Below are positions 1-8,625 of a stretch of DNA of 64,000 nucleotides, piece by piece. The stretch's first letter is position 1. Each line of letters starts with the position of its first letter. Location of the stretch: positions 62,001 through 126,000 of the forward strand of contig NZ_JOBF01000027.1 in the NCBI RefSeq assembly GCF_000718635.1. Direction: 5' to 3'. The notes beneath the pieces are model-generated. The model did not search any database. It was not told the DNA's origin and saw only the letters and a list, made by a program, of their open reading frames with translations. The DNA is from Streptomyces varsoviensis (lineage in GTDB: Bacteria; Actinomycetota; Actinomycetes; Streptomycetales; Streptomycetaceae). A program made the translations under genes and the position numbers.

Positions 1-627
1 ATCGCGCACGTATGGCGGCGCATCGCCCCCGGGTGCGGCCTCTGCTGGCGCATGCGGTTCCTCACGCATGTGACGCACTTTCTGAGCGCCTTCCAGTACG
101 AGGAGTTGAACCGGCGTCGGCGCCACACGCCGTCCCTCGACGGCTACGTACAACTGCGCCGCGCTTCCGGCTCCATCACCGCCTGCCTCGATCTGCTGGA
201 GTTCGCCACGGGGTTGGAGGTGCCGCCGCTGCTCCACGAGACGGAGCAGTTGCGGACGATGGCCAACAGGGCCGCCGACGTCGTGGTCTGGGTCAACGAC
301 GTGGTGTCGCTGAAGAAGGAACTGGCCATCGGCGAGACCACCAACGGCGTCCTGGTCGTAGGGCGCGAACTCGGCCTGAGCGCACAGGAATCGGTGGACT
401 ACATCTACGCCCGCGTCGCCGACGACATCCGGGCGTTCCACGCCGCGGAGGCCGAGCTGGAGCGGATCTGCGCCCGGTGGCTCGGCGTGACGGAGGCGGA
501 GCGCGCGGCGCTGGGCTCCCTCGCGGACGGGATGCGGTGCTGGATGCGCGGAAACCTCGACTGGTCGATACGGTCCGGACGGTACGCCGTCGCCCCCGAG
601 GCGTCCGGGCGCGCCGCCGCCCGGTGA
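1..627 (+). CDS. class I terpene synthase, 5'-truncated by window edge
   Basis: C-terminal 208 residues of a class I terpene cyclase; the reading frame is open to base 1, so the N-terminus with the Asp-rich motif lies outside the window. The metal-binding NSE triad is intact as NDVVSLKKE (NDxxSxxxE), which binds Mg2+ and diphosphate. This is followed by the usual helical tail (EAELERICARW, WMRGNLDWS), where the WxxGN-type segment is typical of bacterial sesquiterpene synthases. The stop codon overlaps the ribosome binding site of a P450 gene, so the two are co-transcribed and the P450 probably oxidises the cyclised product. The arrangement resembles epi-isozizaene synthase/CYP170A1 and the pentalenene synthase/hydroxylase pair, but the exact product cannot be read from the sequence. 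Confidence 0.88.
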   Translation: MAHVWRRIAPGCGLCWRMRFLTHVTHFLSAFQYEELNRRRRHTPSLDGYVQLRRASGSITACLDLLEFATGLEVPPLLHETEQLRTMANRAADVVVWVNDVVSLKKELAIGETTNGVLVVGRELGLSAQESVDYIYARVADDIRAFHAAEAELERICARWLGVTEAERAALGSLADGMRCWMRGNLDWSIRSGRYAVAPEASGRAAAR

Positions 628-638
628 AGGAGGACCCG

Positions 639-2060
639 GTGAGCACGTCACCATTCACCTACGGCGCGGCCCCCGGAGCCCTTCCGGGCCTCGGCCACCT
701 CTGGCCGCTGCTGCGCCGCCCCACCGAATTCCTGGCCGAACTGCCCGCGTACGGCGACCTCGTGGAGATCCGGCTCGGGCGGTCCCGCGCGTACGTGCCG
801 TGCCACCCCGAACTGCTGCGGCGGGTGCTGGCCGACGACCGTACGTACGACAAGGGCGGCGCGTACTACGACCGGGCCCGCGCGATGGCCGGCAACGGCG
901 TCGCCACCTGTCCGCACCGCGACCACCGCAGACAGCGCAGGCTCCTCCAACCAGCTTTTCAGAAAGGTCAGTTGGCCGCGTACGCGGAGGTGATGACGGA
1001 GGAGATCGCGGCGCTCACCGACTCCTGGGAGCCGGGTCGGGTCATCGACGCGTACCCCGTCCTGTACGGGCTCTCCTTGCGCACGCTCACCCGCACCCTG
1101 TTCGGCACGCGCGTCGACGAGGCGGTCGTCGACGGCATCCGGCGCTCCTTCGAGACGGCGTTCAGCGGGTTCTTCCGCCAGATGTTCATGCCCCCGGCGC
1201 TGCGCCGGGCGCCCCTGCCCGCCAACCTCCGCCACCGGCGGGCGCTGCGGCGGCTGCGCGACACCGTGGAGCGGATCGTCGCCTCCCGGCCGCGCGACGG
1301 GGCCGACCGCGGCGACCTGCTGTCGGTCATGCTGGCCGCGCGGGACGAGGACGGCGGGCCGGGGCTGTCCGACGCGGAGGTGCACGACCAGGTCGTCACG
1401 GTGCTGGCCGCCGGCACGGAGACCGTCGCCGCCACGCTCACCTGGGCCGCCGTGCTGCTGACCCGGCACCCCGCGGAACAGGAGAGGCTGCGCGCCGAGT
1501 GCGCGGCCGTCCTCGACGGGCGCCCCGCCCGCTGGGCCGACGTCCCGCGGCTGCCCCGCGCCGAGCGCGTGATCGACGAGACGGTGCGGCTGTACCCGCC
1601 GGGGTGGCTGTTCACCCGCGTGACCACCGCCGAGACGGACCTGGCCGGCCGCTCCTTGGCACCCGGTGCCACCGTGGTCGTCAGCCCGGCCCCGGTCCAC
1701 CGCCACCCCGGCGTCTACCGTGACGCCCTCGCGTTCGACCCGGACCGGTGGCTTCCGGCCCGCGCCGCCGCCCTGCCCCGCGGCGCGTTCGTCGGCTTCG
1801 GGGCCGGGGCGCGCAAGTGCGTCGGCGACGCCTACGGCATGGCCGAGTGCGTGATCGCCCTCGCCACGCTCGTCAGCCGCTGGGAACTCGCCGCCGAACC
1901 CGGCGCCGACCTGCGGCCCGTACCGCTCGCCGCCTTCTACCGCCCGCGCCGCCTGTCGCTGCGGCTGACCCGCCGTACGGAGCCCGGGGGGCCGGCGAGC
2001 GGGGGCCGGGGAGCAGCGAGCGGGGGCCGGGGGACAACGAGCGGGGGCCGCGACGACTGA
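639..2060 (+). CDS. cytochrome P450, probable terpenoid hydroxylase
   Basis: 473-residue P450. The I-helix oxygen-binding motif is AAGTET, the K-helix ExxR is ETVR, and the heme loop is FGAGARKCVG with the axial Cys. The GTG start was chosen because AAGGAGG sits 5 nt upstream, overlapping the terpene synthase stop, and the protein then begins with a proline/glycine-rich hinge (GALPGLGHLWPLLRRP) usual for this group. It follows the terpene synthase by 11 nt, so its likely substrate is the neighbouring terpene. The last 25 residues are a low-complexity GGRGxxSGGRG tail caused by a 21-nt tandem DNA repeat and are probably not part of the fold. Confidence 0.9.
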   Translation: MSTSPFTYGAAPGALPGLGHLWPLLRRPTEFLAELPAYGDLVEIRLGRSRAYVPCHPELLRRVLADDRTYDKGGAYYDRARAMAGNGVATCPHRDHRRQRRLLQPAFQKGQLAAYAEVMTEEIAALTDSWEPGRVIDAYPVLYGLSLRTLTRTLFGTRVDEAVVDGIRRSFETAFSGFFRQMFMPPALRRAPLPANLRHRRALRRLRDTVERIVASRPRDGADRGDLLSVMLAARDEDGGPGLSDAEVHDQVVTVLAAGTETVAATLTWAAVLLTRHPAEQERLRAECAAVLDGRPARWADVPRLPRAERVIDETVRLYPPGWLFTRVTTAETDLAGRSLAPGATVVVSPAPVHRHPGVYRDALAFDPDRWLPARAAALPRGAFVGFGAGARKCVGDAYGMAECVIALATLVSRWELAAEPGADLRPVPLAAFYRPRRLSLRLTRRTEPGGPASGGRGAASGGRGTTSGGRDD

Positions 2061-2125
2061 CGGCCAGGGGCGGCCCCTATGAGACCGGGACGGCCAGGGG
2101 CGGCGGGCCCTATGAGCCCGGCGGG
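1995..2125. repeat. tandem repeats at convergent 3' ends of the P450 and BCCT genes
   Basis: Two adjacent repeat types. First, about 21-nt units (GAGCGGGGGCCGGGG core, three copies) encode the C-terminal SGGRG tail of the P450. Then two copies of a roughly 32-nt unit (GACGGCCAGGGGCGGC followed by CCCTATGAG) span the P450 stop and reach the stop codon of the convergent BCCT gene. No rho-independent terminator was evident; the G-rich repeats may act as one. Confidence 0.7.
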
Positions 2126-3882
2126 CGGCCCGTGCCGTCGTCCCGGTCCCGGGCGCTCTCCGCCACCCGGCGCAGCCGCGGGTGGCGCACCGGCCCCTGC
2201 TCGGAGACGGCATCGCCGACCATGGCCCGTACCGCGTCGCGCATCCCGTGCAGCGCGTGGTGGCGGGCCGGGCCCGCGCCCGGGTCGTCGCGCAGCTCCT
2301 TGATCAGCGACCAGCACAGCGCGAGCATCACCAGCACGAACGGCAGGGCCACCAGGATCGTCGCCGACTGGAGCGAGTCCAGGCCGCCCGCCACCAGCAG
2401 GACGGCCGCCACCGCCGCCATCAGCACGCCCCAGCCCACCACCAGCCAGGTCCGCGGGTGCAGCGCGCCCCGGCTGGTGAGCGAGCCCATCACCAGCGAG
2501 GCGGAGTCGGCGCTGGTGATGAAGTACGTCATGACCAGCGCCATCGCGATCCACGAGGTGACCGTGGCGATGGGCAGCGCCTCCAGGAGTCCGAACATCG
2601 ATGCCTCCGCGCCCTCCTTGACGGTCGCGGTCAGATCGGCCGCGCCCGTCATGTCCAGGCGCATCGCGCTGCCGCCCATCACGCAGAACCAGACCACCGT
2701 CGCCCCGCTGGGCACCAGCAGCACACCGACCAGGAACTCGCGGATCGTACGGCCGTGGGAGATGCGGGCGATGAAGGTGCCCACGAACGGGGCCCAGGAC
2801 AGCCACCACGCCCAGTAGAAGATGGTCCAGGCGCCGAGCCACTCCGGGTCCGTGAACGCGCCGGTGCGGCTCGCCAGCGTCACCAGGTCGTGCAGATAGC
2901 CGCCGGCGCTCGCCGGGATGGTGTTGAGGATGAAGACGGTGGGGCCGAGCACGAAGACGAAGAGCATCAGGCACGCGGCGAGCACGATGTTGATCGTGGA
3001 CAGCCACTTGACGCCCTTGTGCAGGCCGGAGAAGGCGGAGAGCACGAAGGCGGCCGACAGCGCGCCGATGATGATGAGTTCGAGGGTCTTGGAGTCCTCG
3101 GCCCCGGTGGTGATGTTCAGGCCCTTCGACACCTGGAGGGCGCCCAGCCCCAGGCTGGTCGCCGTGCCGAAGACGGTGGCGAAGACGGCGAGCAGGTCGA
3201 TGACGCGGCCCGGCCAGCCCGCCGCGCGCCGCTCGCCGAGCAGCGGCACGAAGGCGGCGCTGACCCGGTTGCCGCGGCCCTTGCGGAAGCCCGCGTAGGC
3301 GAGGGCGAGCCCGGCCATGCCGTAGATCGCCCAGGGGTGCAGGGTCCAGTGGAAGAACGAGTACTCCAGGGCCGTACGGGCGGCGGCGCCGTGGCCCGCG
3401 GTGACGCCGCTGCCCGGGGGCGGGGCGGCGAAGTGCTGGAGCGGCTCGCCGACCCCGTAGAACATCAGGCCGATGCCCATGCCCGCGCTGAACATCATGG
3501 CGATCCAGGCGAGGTTGCCGAACTCCGGGCGGTCCTCGTCCCGGCCCAGCCGGATGCGGCCGAACCGGCTCAGCGCGATCACCACGGCGAGGACCAGGAA
3601 CACGTCGGCCGCGATCACGAACAGCCACGCGAAGTTCGACAGCACCCAGCCCAGGGCGGCCGAGGACGCGTGGTGGAAGGAGTGCTTGCCGAACGCCGCC
3701 CAGGCGACCACCCCCAGCACCGCGGCGCCGCCGATGGCGACGACCATCAGATCCGGGCGCTGGTCGTGCGGCGGCCCGGACCGGGAACCAGGCTGCGAAC
3801 CGGACTGCGAACCGGACTGGGAACCGGCCGGGGTGCCGGATGAGGCCGCAGGATCGTTCGGCTGTGGGGTGTCGGTGCTCAT
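2110..3882 (-). CDS. BCCT-family glycine betaine/choline/carnitine transporter
   Basis: 590-residue, 12-TM secondary transporter. Family signatures are clear: MMFSAGMGIGLMFYGVGEP in TM3, WTLHPWAIYGM (family HWxLHPWAIY), and WTIFYWAWWLSWAPFVGTF followed by RGxTIREF-like HGRTIREF, the conserved TM8 and cytoplasmic segments. It takes up quaternary ammonium osmolytes with Na+ or H+. The N-terminal tail contains short GSQSGSQ repeats from a 12-15 nt DNA repeat and is likely disordered. The ATG start gives the normal length. It stands alone, convergent with the P450. Confidence 0.9.
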   Translation of the reverse strand: MSTDTPQPNDPAASSGTPAGSQSGSQSGSQPGSRSGPPHDQRPDLMVVAIGGAAVLGVVAWAAFGKHSFHHASSAALGWVLSNFAWLFVIAADVFLVLAVVIALSRFGRIRLGRDEDRPEFGNLAWIAMMFSAGMGIGLMFYGVGEPLQHFAAPPPGSGVTAGHGAAARTALEYSFFHWTLHPWAIYGMAGLALAYAGFRKGRGNRVSAAFVPLLGERRAAGWPGRVIDLLAVFATVFGTATSLGLGALQVSKGLNITTGAEDSKTLELIIIGALSAAFVLSAFSGLHKGVKWLSTINIVLAACLMLFVFVLGPTVFILNTIPASAGGYLHDLVTLASRTGAFTDPEWLGAWTIFYWAWWLSWAPFVGTFIARISHGRTIREFLVGVLLVPSGATVVWFCVMGGSAMRLDMTGAADLTATVKEGAEASMFGLLEALPIATVTSWIAMALVMTYFITSADSASLVMGSLTSRGALHPRTWLVVGWGVLMAAVAAVLLVAGGLDSLQSATILVALPFVLVMLALCWSLIKELRDDPGAGPARHHALHGMRDAVRAMVGDAVSEQGPVRHPRLRRVAESARDRDDGTGRPPGS

Positions 3883-4026
3883 GTCGCCCCACTATGGCCG
3901 GATTGACCGGTTTTTCCGGGGCTGGCGCGCCGCCGGGGGCGATGGGCAACGCGCGACCATGGCGGGTAGGGTCGCTGCGGCGCGAGCGCCTGTGCGAAGG
4001 CCGGGCCGGAAAGCAAGGGGAGCAAG

Positions 4027-5184
4027 GTGGCGGACGTTTCCACGACAGAGCCGACGCGCGTGCTGATCGCCGCGGACAAATTCAAGGGCTCGCTGACGGC
4101 CGTTCAGGTCGCCGAGCACGTCGCGGCGGGGCTGCGCCGGGCCGCGCCCGGCGTCGGGGTCGAGGCCCTGCCGGTCGCCGACGGCGGCGACGGCACCGTG
4201 GAGGCGGCGCTGGCGGCCGGGTTCGAGGCCCGCGAGGCCGAGGTGACCGGCCCGCTGGGGGCGCCCGTCACGGCCACGTTCGCGCTGAGCGCGGACGGCA
4301 CCGCCGTGGTGGAGATGGCCGAGGCGTCGGGGCTGCGGCACCTGCCGGCCGGCGTCTTCACGCCCCTCACCGCCACCACGTACGGCACCGGCGAACTGCT
4401 CCGCGCCGCCCTCGACGCGGGCGCGCGCACCATCGTCTTCGGCGTCGGCGGCAGCGCCAGCACGGACGGCGGGGCCGGGATGCTGGCCGCGCTCGGCGCG
4501 AGCTTCCTCGACGACGACGGCGACCCCGTGCCGCACGGCGGCGGCCCGCTGACCGAGCTGACCTCGGCGGACCTCTCCGGCCTCGACCCGCGCCTCGCGG
4601 ACGTCCCGGTCATCCTCGCCAGCGACGTCGACAACCCGCTGACCGGCCCGAAGGGCGCCGCCGCGGTGTACGGCCCGCAGAAGGGCGCCAGCGACGAGGA
4701 CGTCACGACGCTGGACAACGCGCTCACGCACTACGTCGACGTGCTGGAGCGGGCGATCGGCCCGCGGGCCGTCGAGTGCGCCCAGTCGCCGGGGGCCGGG
4801 GCCGCGGGCGGCATCGGTTACGGCGCGCTCCTCGGCCTCGGCGCCACATTCCGGCCGGGCATCGAGGTGATGCTGGAGGTGCTGGACTTCGGGGCGGCGC
4901 TGGCGCGGGCCGGGCTCGTCATCACGGGGGAGGGGGCGCTGGACCAGCAGACCCTGCACGGCAAGGCCCCCGCCGGGGTCGCCGCGGCCGCCCGCGCGGC
5001 CGGGGTGGAGACCGTGGCGGTCTGCGGGCGGCTGGACCTGCCGCGCGAGACGCTCGCCGCCGCGGGCATCGGGCGCGCGTACCCCCTGCTGGAGCTGGAG
5101 CCGGACCCGGGGCGCTGCATGGCGGAGGCGGGCGCGCTGCTGGAGCGCGCGGCCGAGGCGATCGCCCGCGACTGCCTGAACTGA
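4027..5184 (+). CDS. glycerate kinase (GlxK/GckA family)
   Basis: 385 residues, the usual length of bacterial type I glycerate kinases (glycerate to 2-phosphoglycerate, ATP-dependent). Seen: DKFKGSLTA near the N-terminus, VADGGDGTVEA, FGVGGSASTDGGAG (glycine-rich nucleotide loop), SDVDNPLTGPKGAAAVYGPQKGA, and GEGALDQQTLHGKAP near the C-terminus. All are hallmark blocks of the family. GTG start with AAGGGGAG 6 nt upstream. It stands alone between the divergently oriented BCCT gene and an AT-rich promoter region; probably serves glyoxylate/serine catabolism. Confidence 0.93.
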   Translation: MADVSTTEPTRVLIAADKFKGSLTAVQVAEHVAAGLRRAAPGVGVEALPVADGGDGTVEAALAAGFEAREAEVTGPLGAPVTATFALSADGTAVVEMAEASGLRHLPAGVFTPLTATTYGTGELLRAALDAGARTIVFGVGGSASTDGGAGMLAALGASFLDDDGDPVPHGGGPLTELTSADLSGLDPRLADVPVILASDVDNPLTGPKGAAAVYGPQKGASDEDVTTLDNALTHYVDVLERAIGPRAVECAQSPGAGAAGGIGYGALLGLGATFRPGIEVMLEVLDFGAALARAGLVITGEGALDQQTLHGKAPAGVAAAARAAGVETVAVCGRLDLPRETLAAAGIGRAYPLLELEPDPGRCMAEAGALLERAAEAIARDCLN

Positions 5185-5295
5185 GCCTCCGGGCCGCTCC
5201 ACAGCGCCTTCCGCCGCGCCGAGCCGTGGTGCGAGTGGTGAGGGAGAGGGCTCGGGCGGGAGCGACGCGGGGGAGGGCCGGGGCGGGAGTTCCGG

Positions 5296-5328
5296 CTATA
5301 CACCACAGTTATAGGTGTTCTGTATAGT
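5296..5328 (+). promoter_or_regulatory. AT-rich promoter with nested inverted repeats
   Basis: An island of A/T in otherwise GC-rich DNA. CTATACA (5296-5302) and TGTATAG (5321-5327) are perfect 7-bp arms; ACACC (5300-5304) and GGTGT (5314-5318) form a second, overlapping inverted repeat. TATAGT (5323-5328) fits a -10 hexamer. The site is likely an operator bound by a GntR-type or similar dimer and controls the downstream gene at 5466; the regulator is not identifiable here. Confidence 0.45.
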
Positions 5329-5465
5329 CCTCGTATGATCTCCCGCCACCCCCATTTCGGCATGCCCGAAAACGGCTCGTCCTCCATATCCGCGTCGCCG
5401 AGCTGCTGCGCTGAAACGTTCCTGCTGGGCTGTGGCCGAGCGGCGAGCCGGGGAGCCGCGCTCTG

Positions 5466-6749
5466 ATGGCGGAGACGATCCAGCGGCGCCGGCCGACCGG
5501 CATCGGCGCCGTACCCGATCCGTCGCGCGCCGGCCGGCGGTGGGACTGGCCGCTGCTGCTCGGCTGCGCGGTCGTCGCGCTCGCGGTCGGGCTCTCCTCG
5601 CCCCCGCACACCTCGCAGCGGGTCTGGGGCATCACGGCCGCCGCCGGCTACGGCTGCGCGGCCGTGGTCGCGGCCCTCTCCGCCAAGCGCTGGGGACGCA
5701 ACGCCGCGGTGGTGGCGCTGATCGGCGCGTTCGTCGTGCCGCTGGTGTACCTGACGGTGATCGGCCGGGCGCAGATGGAGGTCGGCGTCGTGGAGCGCGG
5801 CGCCGACCTGCTGTTCTCCTCCGGCACCCCCTACAACTCCGACCCGCACGCCGTGCCCGACTTCAATCCGTACCTGCCGGGCATGGCGATCTTCGGCATA
5901 CCGCGCGTGCTGTTCGGCGACACGTTCGTGGGCAGTGCCCGGCTGTGGTTCCTCATCGGCTTCCTCGCCGCCGTGATCGGCGCCCTGCGCGTGGCGTTGA
6001 AGGGCACCGGCGGTACGGGCGCCACCCCGGCCGGCACGTCCGGCCCCACCGGCCTGCTGTGGCTGGTCGCCTGCCCCGTCGTCGCGCTGCCCCTGACGAT
6101 CGGCGGCGTCGACCCGCCGGTCATCGGCCTGGTCTGCCTGGCCCTGGCCTTCACCCACCGGGACCGGCCCGGGCTCGCGGGCCTGGCGCTCGGCGTGGCC
6201 GCCGCGCTGAAGTGGACCGCCTGGCCGGCCGTGCCCGTCGTGATCGCCCTCCTGTGGGTCTGCCGCGGCCGGCGCGACGCGCTCCGGTGCGCGGCCGGGG
6301 CCGCGGGGCTCGCGGTGCTCACCGTCGTACCGGTGGCGCTGGTGGACACCGGGGCGTTCTACCAGAACGTGGTCCTCTACCCGCTGGGCCTCGGCCCCAC
6401 CCAGTCCTCCGCCGAGAGCCCCCTGCTCGGGCATCTGATCGTCTCGGTGGTGCCGCAGGGCAAGGCGGTCGCCGTCGCGCTCATCCTGATCAGCGCCCTG
6501 GCCGTGGGGGCGTCGCTGCTGCTGCGCCCGGTACGCGACGTGGTCGCCGCCGCCGATCGCTTGGCGCTCGGCCTCATCCTGGCCATCGTCCTGTCGCCCG
6601 CCACCCGCATCGGCTACGCCATCTACCCCGTGGTCCTCCTGCTGTGGCCCCGCTTCATGGTCGCCCTCTCCCGCCACGCCGCTCCGCTGCCGACCGCCCG
6701 GGCGGCCTCCGACCCCCTCCCGGCCCCGGCCGCCGCGACGACCGACTGA
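5466..6749 (+). CDS. GT87/DUF2029-type membrane glycosyltransferase
   Basis: 427-residue polytopic membrane protein with about 10-11 hydrophobic segments. The features of polyprenyl-phosphate-mannose-dependent transferases of the DUF2029/GT87 group are present: a long extracytoplasmic loop after TM3 with GTPYNSDP and FNPYLPGMAIFGIPR, and a WTAWPAVPVVIALLW segment (K/W-rich, as in the family's ALKWTAWP). Role is presumably transfer of a hexose to a cell-envelope or natural-product acceptor; substrate unknown. Preceded by an AT-rich regulated promoter and followed by a strong hairpin terminator, hence monocistronic. Confidence 0.75.
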   Translation: MAETIQRRRPTGIGAVPDPSRAGRRWDWPLLLGCAVVALAVGLSSPPHTSQRVWGITAAAGYGCAAVVAALSAKRWGRNAAVVALIGAFVVPLVYLTVIGRAQMEVGVVERGADLLFSSGTPYNSDPHAVPDFNPYLPGMAIFGIPRVLFGDTFVGSARLWFLIGFLAAVIGALRVALKGTGGTGATPAGTSGPTGLLWLVACPVVALPLTIGGVDPPVIGLVCLALAFTHRDRPGLAGLALGVAAALKWTAWPAVPVVIALLWVCRGRRDALRCAAGAAGLAVLTVVPVALVDTGAFYQNVVLYPLGLGPTQSSAESPLLGHLIVSVVPQGKAVAVALILISALAVGASLLLRPVRDVVAAADRLALGLILAIVLSPATRIGYAIYPVVLLLWPRFMVALSRHAAPLPTARAASDPLPAPAAATTD

Positions 6750-6887
6750 CCCCTCCGAGCCCCCGGCCGTACACCGCGGGGCCCGGGCCCAGGCCCGTAC
6801 GCGACAGCCCACACACGAGGCCGGGGCGCGCCCCCCGGCTCCGGTAAGACCGCGGCCAGCGGGCGCGGCGCGGCAGCGCGGCGACGA

Positions 6888-6928
6888 ACGTGAAAGGCCC
6901 CGAGCGGGAAGCTCGGGGCCTTTCACGT
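6888..6928. terminator. bidirectional rho-independent-type terminator
   Basis: Perfect 18-bp stem (ACGTGAAAGGCCCCGAGC pairing with its complement at 6911-6928) with a 5-nt loop GGGAA. It lies between the convergent GT87 gene and pssA and would serve both strands. Stems starting GTGAAAGGCCCCGAGC are typical Streptomyces terminators lacking a long U-tract. Confidence 0.9.
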
Positions 6929-6939
6929 GGTGCTGGGGG

Positions 6940-7821
6940 CTACGGCAATTGCGTGGCGCGGGCTTCGCGCCGGTTGTCGCGGAAGGTGTTGACGCGGCGG
7001 GCCGTGGCGAAGAGGGGGATGACCGCGCCGAGGACGACCTGGAGGGCGCAGCCGGTCTGCAGGAGCAGCTCGCCGCCGGGGGCGTCGAAGGCCCAGGCGG
7101 CCAGCAGGCCCATGCTCAGGACGATCCAGGAGAGCATCGCCACCGCGAGCCGGCCGCGCGGCTTCGGGTACTCGACGCGGCTGACCATCAGCCACGCGAC
7201 CCCGATGATCGCGAGCAGCGTCGGCATGAACGGCAGCTCCAGCAGGACGATGGAGACGACCGTCAGCGCCCCGAAGGGGGACGGCATCCCTTGGAAGATG
7301 CCGTCGCGCAGTTGCACGCACGAGAAGCGCGCGAGCCGCAGCACGACGGCCAGCAGCACCACGATGGCGGCGACCGCCGAGACCCGCTGGTGGGCGTCGT
7401 CGGCGACCAGTCCCCAGACCACCACGAAGTACGCGGGGGCCAGCCCGAAGCTGATCAGGTCGGAGAGGTTGTCCAGCTCGGCGCCCATCGCCGAGCTGCG
7501 GAGCTTGCGCGCCACGAGCCCGTCGAAGAGGTCGAAGACCGAGGCGAGCAGCATCAGTATCACCGCGGTGGCCGCGCTGTGCCGGGCCATGCCGCCGTCC
7601 TCGTTGCCCGTCAGGTGCGGGATGAGGACGCCGGTGGTGGTGAAGTAGACGGCCATGAAGCCGCAGATGGCGTTGCCGAGGGTGAGGGTGTCGGCTATCG
7701 AGAGCCGGGTGGACAGCGGGATGTCCGCGACGTCGGCCTCCACCGGGTCGTGTGCGGCGTCGGGGTCGTGGCCGGCCTCCGGGACCCAGGCCGCCTGTGT
7801 GTCGGGATCAATCACGGTCAA
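6940..7821 (-). CDS. pssA: CDP-diacylglycerol-serine O-phosphatidyltransferase
   Basis: 293-residue membrane enzyme making phosphatidylserine. The CDP-alcohol phosphotransferase signature DGx2ARx8Gx3Dx3D is intact (DGLVARKLRSS then GAELDNLSD). Multiple TM segments follow. The start overlaps the stop of psd: a TTG start gives a 14-nt overlap, while a GTG two codons downstream (7813-7815) gives an 8-nt overlap and is equally possible. Translationally coupled to psd, so synthesis and decarboxylation of phosphatidylserine are made together, the standard actinomycete arrangement. Confidence 0.93.
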   Translation of the reverse strand: MTVIDPDTQAAWVPEAGHDPDAAHDPVEADVADIPLSTRLSIADTLTLGNAICGFMAVYFTTTGVLIPHLTGNEDGGMARHSAATAVILMLLASVFDLFDGLVARKLRSSAMGAELDNLSDLISFGLAPAYFVVVWGLVADDAHQRVSAVAAIVVLLAVVLRLARFSCVQLRDGIFQGMPSPFGALTVVSIVLLELPFMPTLLAIIGVAWLMVSRVEYPKPRGRLAVAMLSWIVLSMGLLAAWAFDAPGGELLLQTGCALQVVLGAVIPLFATARRVNTFRDNRREARATQLP

Positions 7822-8455
7822 GGCGAGTCACCCCCGCCGTGGTCGCCTGGCCGACCTCGACCGCGGCCTCGATGCCCTCGGGGAGGTAGACGTCGACGCG
7901 CGAGCCGAAGCGGATCAGCCCGATCCGGTCGCCCTGCTCGACCTTGGTGCTCTGCGGCACGTACGGCACGATGCGGCGGGCGACGGCGCCGGCGATCTGG
8001 ACCATCTCGATGTCACCGAGTTCGGTGTCGAAGTGCCAGACGACGCGCTCGTTGTTCTCGCTCTCCTTGTTGAACGCCGGTACGTAGCCGCCGGGGATGT
8101 GCTTGACGGAGCGCACCGTGCCGCTCATGGGGGCGCGGTTGACGTGGACGTTCAGGGGGCTCATGAAGATCGCCACGCGGGTGCGCCCGTCCTTCCACGG
8201 CATGATGCTCTGCACCACACCGTCGGCGGGGGACAGGACGCGGCCCTCGGGGATCTCCCGCTCGGGGTCACGGAAGAACCACAGCATTCCCGCCGCGAGC
8301 GCGGTGGTGGGTACGGCCAGCGCCGCCCAGCGTCCGGAGCGGCGGGCACGGGTGAGGCTGATCGCGGCCGTGGCGACGGTCGGGACGAGCCACGGCGAGG
8401 CCCCGCGCGCGAGGCGGACCCGGCCGCGAGGTGCAGAGGATTGGCTGTGGGGCAT
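7808..8455 (-). CDS. psd: phosphatidylserine decarboxylase proenzyme
   Basis: 215-residue short-form Psd that yields phosphatidylethanolamine. Seen: N-terminal membrane anchor, FFRDPER, SPADG, FMSPLNVHVNRAP and the C-terminal FGSR site (RFGSRVD), where autocleavage before Ser creates the pyruvoyl cofactor. ATG start with no nearby alternative. First gene of the psd-pssA operon. A hairpin at 8583-8613 separates it from the upstream acyl-CoA dehydrogenase gene, so it likely has its own promoter in 8456-8580. Confidence 0.95.
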   Translation of the reverse strand: MPHSQSSAPRGRVRLARGASPWLVPTVATAAISLTRARRSGRWAALAVPTTALAAGMLWFFRDPEREIPEGRVLSPADGVVQSIMPWKDGRTRVAIFMSPLNVHVNRAPMSGTVRSVKHIPGGYVPAFNKESENNERVVWHFDTELGDIEMVQIAGAVARRIVPYVPQSTKVEQGDRIGLIRFGSRVDVYLPEGIEAAVEVGQATTAGVTRLDRD

Positions 8456-8582
8456 GGATGACCTTCGTAGCGGAGGATGCCGCGTAACAGAACGGGGGAC
8501 GGCGGCTTTCCGGGGATGCTATCGGTTGCGAGCGGCAACTGGGCAAGCGCCAGGGCCAGTCGGTGGCCGAACTCCGATGACA

Positions 8583-8613
8583 GGGTGTGATCTACTTCTC
8601 GTAGAAAACACCC
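8583..8613 (-). terminator. hairpin terminator after the ethylmalonyl-CoA operon
   Basis: GGGTGT (8583-8588) pairs with ACACCC (8608-8613), and an inner stem TCTAC (8591-8595)/GTAGA (8601-8605) closes a small loop. It lies just past the TAA stop of the acyl-CoA dehydrogenase gene on the minus strand and probably ends that operon before psd. Confidence 0.6.
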
Positions 8614-8625
8614 AATAAAGGACAT

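Noticed and set aside
1..2060. Assignment of the terpene synthase/P450 pair to albaflavenone or pentalenolactone
   Set aside because: The motifs fit either group; the N-terminal half of the synthase is missing and no other pathway gene is in the window.
5309..5635. 108-aa minus-strand frame over the promoter of the GT87 gene
   Set aside because: Overlaps the GT87 start and the AT-rich operator; no RBS, no family and composition of an antisense frame.
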